Source: Methylocapsa sp. S129 (GTDB lineage Bacteria; Pseudomonadota; Alphaproteobacteria; Rhizobiales; Beijerinckiaceae). From it: a stretch of DNA of 64,000 bases. Where the stretch lies: NCBI RefSeq assembly GCF_009765995.1, contig NZ_LMUI01000042.1, positions 148,924 through 212,923 on the forward strand. Reading direction: 5' to 3'. Position 1 is the first letter of the stretch, and each line of letters starts with the position of its first letter. Positions 61,449 through 64,000 of this stretch are shown here, one piece after another. The translations under genes were made by a program, and so were the position numbers. Below the pieces are notes generated by a model. The model had not been told where the DNA came from. It saw only the letters and a list, made by a program, of their open reading frames with translations, and made no database searches.

Positions 61449-62996
61449 TTACGCCGCCAGCGCCGTCCCTTTCGGGCTGCAGCCATGCTCCTTGAGCACT
61501 GCATCCGCGGGGCCGATCTCGCGCAGCAGCACGTCATAGCCCCACAGATCGGCCAGATGCTGCAATACGCTTCTGGCGGCGCCCTCGGCGAGCAAGCGTC
61601 CGTTCACGACGTGGTGGTGGAGGATGAGGCGCCGGTCGCCGACGAGGTCGACGTCGACCACTTCGATATTGGGGTCCGACCAGCCGACATCATAGCGCCT
61701 GGCGAGTTCGCGGCGGATGCGGCTGTAGCCGCGTTCATTATGGATCGCCTCGACCTTGATCCCCTCCTTCACCGCGGGATCGTCGTGAAGCTGGAACATG
61801 CGCATCTGCCGCATCAGGCGCGGGCTTAAATATTGGCTGATGAAGCTCTCGTCGCGATAATTAGCCCAGATGTCGCGCAGCACCGCCATGGCGTCGCCGG
61901 CGCCCGCGATCTCGGGGAACCATTGCCGATCTTCGTCATCAGGATCGGTCACGATCCGCTCGATGTCCTGCATCATCGCAAAGCCCAGGGCATAGGGATT
62001 GAAGCCCGAAAAGCGAGGATCGTCGAAAGCCGGTTGGAAAATGACATTGGTGTGCGATTGCAGGAATTCGAGGAAATCGCCGTTCGAAATGCCGCCTCGC
62101 TCATGCAAGCGATTCATGATGCGGTAATGCACGTAGGTCGCCGTGCCCTCGTTCATCACCTTGGTCTGTCCCTGCGGATAGAAATATTGCGCGATCTGGC
62201 GCACGATGCGCAGCAGCTCTCTTTGCCAGGGCAGCAGGCGCGGCGCCGATTTTTCGAGAAAATACAGGATGTTTTCCTGCGGCAGCCCCAGCAACGCCTT
62301 TCGGCGCTCTAGGCTCAATTCTGTCATGCTCTTGGCGGGTCCGAGCGGAACGGTGCGCCACAGATCGTTGAAGCTGCGCTCGTCATGTGCGCGCCGATCC
62401 CTCGCGCGCTTCTCCTCGCCACGCAGGTCGAGCTTCTTCTTGCCGGGATAGCGAAAAACGCCATGCGACATCACGCCATGCGCCGCATCGAGCGTGTGTT
62501 CGACCGCGGCATGGCCATAGCGTTCCTCGCACTGCGCGACATAGCCTTTGGCGAAATTCAGATATTCGAGAATCCCTTCGGCGTCCGTCCATTGCTTGAA
62601 CAGATAATTGTTCTTGAAAAAGTGATTATGGCCGAAGGCGGCGTGGGCGATCACCAAAGCCTGCATGGTCGCCGTGTTTTCCTCCATCAGATAGGAGATG
62701 CACGGCGAAGAGTTGATGACGATTTCATAAGCAAGGCCGCGCAAACCCTTGCGATAAAGCGCTTCGTGCTGGGTGAAATGCTTGCCGAACGACCAGTGCC
62801 GGTAATACAGCGGCATGCCGACCGAGGAATAGGCGTCGAGCATCTGCTCCGCGGTGATCACTTCGATCTGGTTGGGATAGAGATCGAGCCCGAGTTCGCT
62901 CAGCGCGACGTCCTCGCAGGCGTCGTGCAGCCGCTGCAGTATCGGAAAATCCCAGTCGGCGCCTTCGTAAAGACGTTCCATCGCCCCTGCGCTCAT
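61449..62996 (-). CDS. SpoVR family protein
   Basis: A 515-residue protein of the SpoVR/YcgB family. Seen: ADWDFPILQRLHDACEDVALSELGLDLYPNQIEVITAEQMLDAYSSVGMP, the middle block HAAFGHNHFFKNNYLFKQW, VHYRIMNRLHERGGISNGDFLEFLQSHTNV, and DIWANYRDESFISQYLSPRLMR. Start ATG at 62996 overlaps the stop of the DUF444 gene. Molecular function is unknown; the SpoVR-DUF444-PrkA trio is known to be stress-linked. Confidence 0.93.
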   Translation of the reverse strand: MSAGAMERLYEGADWDFPILQRLHDACEDVALSELGLDLYPNQIEVITAEQMLDAYSSVGMPLYYRHWSFGKHFTQHEALYRKGLRGLAYEIVINSSPCISYLMEENTATMQALVIAHAAFGHNHFFKNNYLFKQWTDAEGILEYLNFAKGYVAQCEERYGHAAVEHTLDAAHGVMSHGVFRYPGKKKLDLRGEEKRARDRRAHDERSFNDLWRTVPLGPAKSMTELSLERRKALLGLPQENILYFLEKSAPRLLPWQRELLRIVRQIAQYFYPQGQTKVMNEGTATYVHYRIMNRLHERGGISNGDFLEFLQSHTNVIFQPAFDDPRFSGFNPYALGFAMMQDIERIVTDPDDEDRQWFPEIAGAGDAMAVLRDIWANYRDESFISQYLSPRLMRQMRMFQLHDDPAVKEGIKVEAIHNERGYSRIRRELARRYDVGWSDPNIEVVDVDLVGDRRLILHHHVVNGRLLAEGAARSVLQHLADLWGYDVLLREIGPADAVLKEHGCSPKGTALAA

Positions 62997-64000
62997 GACG
63001 CGACCCTCTCTCCGGCTTGCCGGCGCTGGAAGAGTTCGCGAAACACCGGAAAAATCTCGCCTCGCGTGGTGACCTTTCGCATCGACAGCGGCAGGCCGCC
63101 GGCGCGCAAGGAATCGTAAACGCCCCACAGCGAGGAGCGCGACGCGGCGCCCTCGCCGCGCTCATCGGCGTCGCCGACTTCGAGATAGGCGAAATACTGG
63201 CTAGCGGGCAGAATATGGTCGCGCAAAAGCTGGGCCGTCAGCTCGCCGTCGCTGTAGGAATTGTCGCCGTCCGACGCCTGCGCCGCATAGATGTTCCAGT
63301 CTTCTGGAGGATAGCGCAATTCGACGATGCGCCGCATCGCCTCGAAGGCGCTCGACACCACGGTGCCGCCGGTGGCGGGGCTGTGAAAGAAGGTTTGCTC
63401 GTCGACCTCTTCGGCGCGGTCGGTATGGCGGATGAACACGATCTCGACATGGCGATAGCGCTTGGTGAGAAAAATGTAGAGCAGCATGTAGAAGCGCTTG
63501 GCGAGGTCCTTCATGTGCTCGGACATCGAGCCGGACACGTCCATCAGGCAGAACATCGCCGCCTGAGCCACCGCTTTGGGCACGTTCTCGAAGCGGCGAT
63601 ACCGGATGTCGATCGGGTCGATATAGGGAATGCGCCGCATCCTGGACTCAAGCGCCGCGATCTCGCTTTGCAGCGCCGCGCGACCCTCGGGATCCGCGCA
63701 ATCGGCGAGCTTTCCCTCAAGCAGCGCGACCGACTGCGGGCTTGGACGGTGCAGCGCGATGCGACGTCCCATGGCATGGCGCATCGTGCGGCCAATCGCA
63801 ATGTTCACCGGCGAGCCCGAAACCGCATAGCCGGCCCGGCGGATTCCCTCGTGCTCGACTTCGGCAAGCCGTCGCTTGGCGAGATCGGGCAATTCGAGGT
63901 CGTCCAGAAACAGATCGAGAAATTCCTCGCGCGTCAGAATGAAGCGAAAGGCGTCTTCGCCGTCGGCGCCGCCGCCGTCTTGTCCCGAACCGCCGCCGTC
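62993..64000 (-). CDS. DUF444 family (YeaH/YhbH) protein, 5' end outside the window
   Basis: The 3' portion, 335 residues, runs off the right edge (the frame is open to 64000 with a Gly/Asp-rich stretch then FRFILTREEFLDLFLDDLELPDL). A von Willebrand A-like domain with a MIDAS-type motif (FCLMDVSGSMSEHMK) lies in the middle, followed by RHTDRAEEVDEQTFFHSPATGGTVVSSAFEAMRRI. Coupled to SpoVR by a 4-base overlap. The prkA serine kinase gene is probably just upstream, outside the window. Confidence 0.9.
   Translation of the reverse strand, partial: DGGGSGQDGGGADGEDAFRFILTREEFLDLFLDDLELPDLAKRRLAEVEHEGIRRAGYAVSGSPVNIAIGRTMRHAMGRRIALHRPSPQSVALLEGKLADCADPEGRAALQSEIAALESRMRRIPYIDPIDIRYRRFENVPKAVAQAAMFCLMDVSGSMSEHMKDLAKRFYMLLYIFLTKRYRHVEIVFIRHTDRAEEVDEQTFFHSPATGGTVVSSAFEAMRRIVELRYPPEDWNIYAAQASDGDNSYSDGELTAQLLRDHILPASQYFAYLEVGDADERGEGAASRSSLWGVYDSLRAGGLPLSMRKVTTRGEIFPVFRELFQRRQAGERVAS

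Overview
The window is high-GC bacterial DNA with the look of an alphaproteobacterium of the order Hyphomicrobiales, possibly the Beijerinckiaceae/Methylocystaceae group. The clues are ATP12-type F1 chaperone, split propionyl-CoA carboxylase, DUF1127, paired transglutaminases, an alphaproteobacterial-type Zur palindrome, and REP elements of the GTCATTGCGAGCG type. The genus is inference; no rRNA, tRNA or CRISPR array was seen.

Layout. 1-2.2 kb: a short operon of a small protein, a TTG-started micro-ORF and an NRAMP-like metal transporter with a non-canonical metal site. 2.2-4.6 kb: FMN-binding PNPOx-like protein and a DUF1348 gene divergent from a LysR regulator. 4.6-8.9 kb: a tightly overlapping minus-strand operon (small ORF, 6-hydroxynicotinate reductase-like Fe-S protein, UPF0280, two DUF1185 proteins, MarR) behind a TTTGTATACAAA palindrome; its biochemical role is unknown. 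9-15.4 kb: FMN reductase, an exported protein, a complete four-gene ABC importer and an EamA exporter. 15.4-18.8 kb: a small gene, recJ, and arrays of REP and palindromic repeats. 18.8-22 kb: znuABC divergent from zur with a Zur box between. 22-27 kb: homoserine dehydrogenase, two transglutaminase-like proteins and a nucleoside hydrolase.

27038-30087 is a complete 3,050-bp IS1595-type (ISXO2-like) element with 43-bp inverted repeats and an 8-bp target duplication that includes the stop codon of the nucleoside hydrolase. Besides the transposase it carries five or six small genes, including a lipoprotein, a two-helix membrane protein and a HEPN-like protein.

30.1-38.6 kb is mixed: carboxylesterase, a Sel1-repeat protein holding a remnant of a caspase domain, a 2OG-Fe(II) oxygenase, a DUF255 thioredoxin-domain protein, DUF6429, a GcvA-like regulator and DUF1127. 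38.6-47 kb is one long minus-strand operon: acyl-CoA synthetase, LivG, LivH, LivM, a binding protein, LivF and a PaaK-like ligase. It most likely imports a carboxylic acid and activates it to a CoA thioester. 47-49 kb: RidA, an AbrB-Doc toxin-antitoxin pair with a clear operator, and RlpA. 49-59 kb: propionyl-CoA carboxylase alpha and beta subunits, separated by cyanase, a lipoprotein, a membrane-transporter/hotdog-thioesterase fusion and a GGDEF-EAL protein. 59-64 kb: ATP12, an RluA pseudouridine synthase and the fluoride channel CrcB as a coupled operon, then SpoVR and a partial DUF444 (YeaH) gene running off the end.

The most unusual items are the loaded IS1595 element, the transporter-thioesterase fusion (residues 1-430 membrane, 445-598 hotdog, with Asn at the usual catalytic Asp), the DUF1185/UPF0280/HNR-like operon, and the UPF0280 gene whose 3' end has been replaced by a REP pair.
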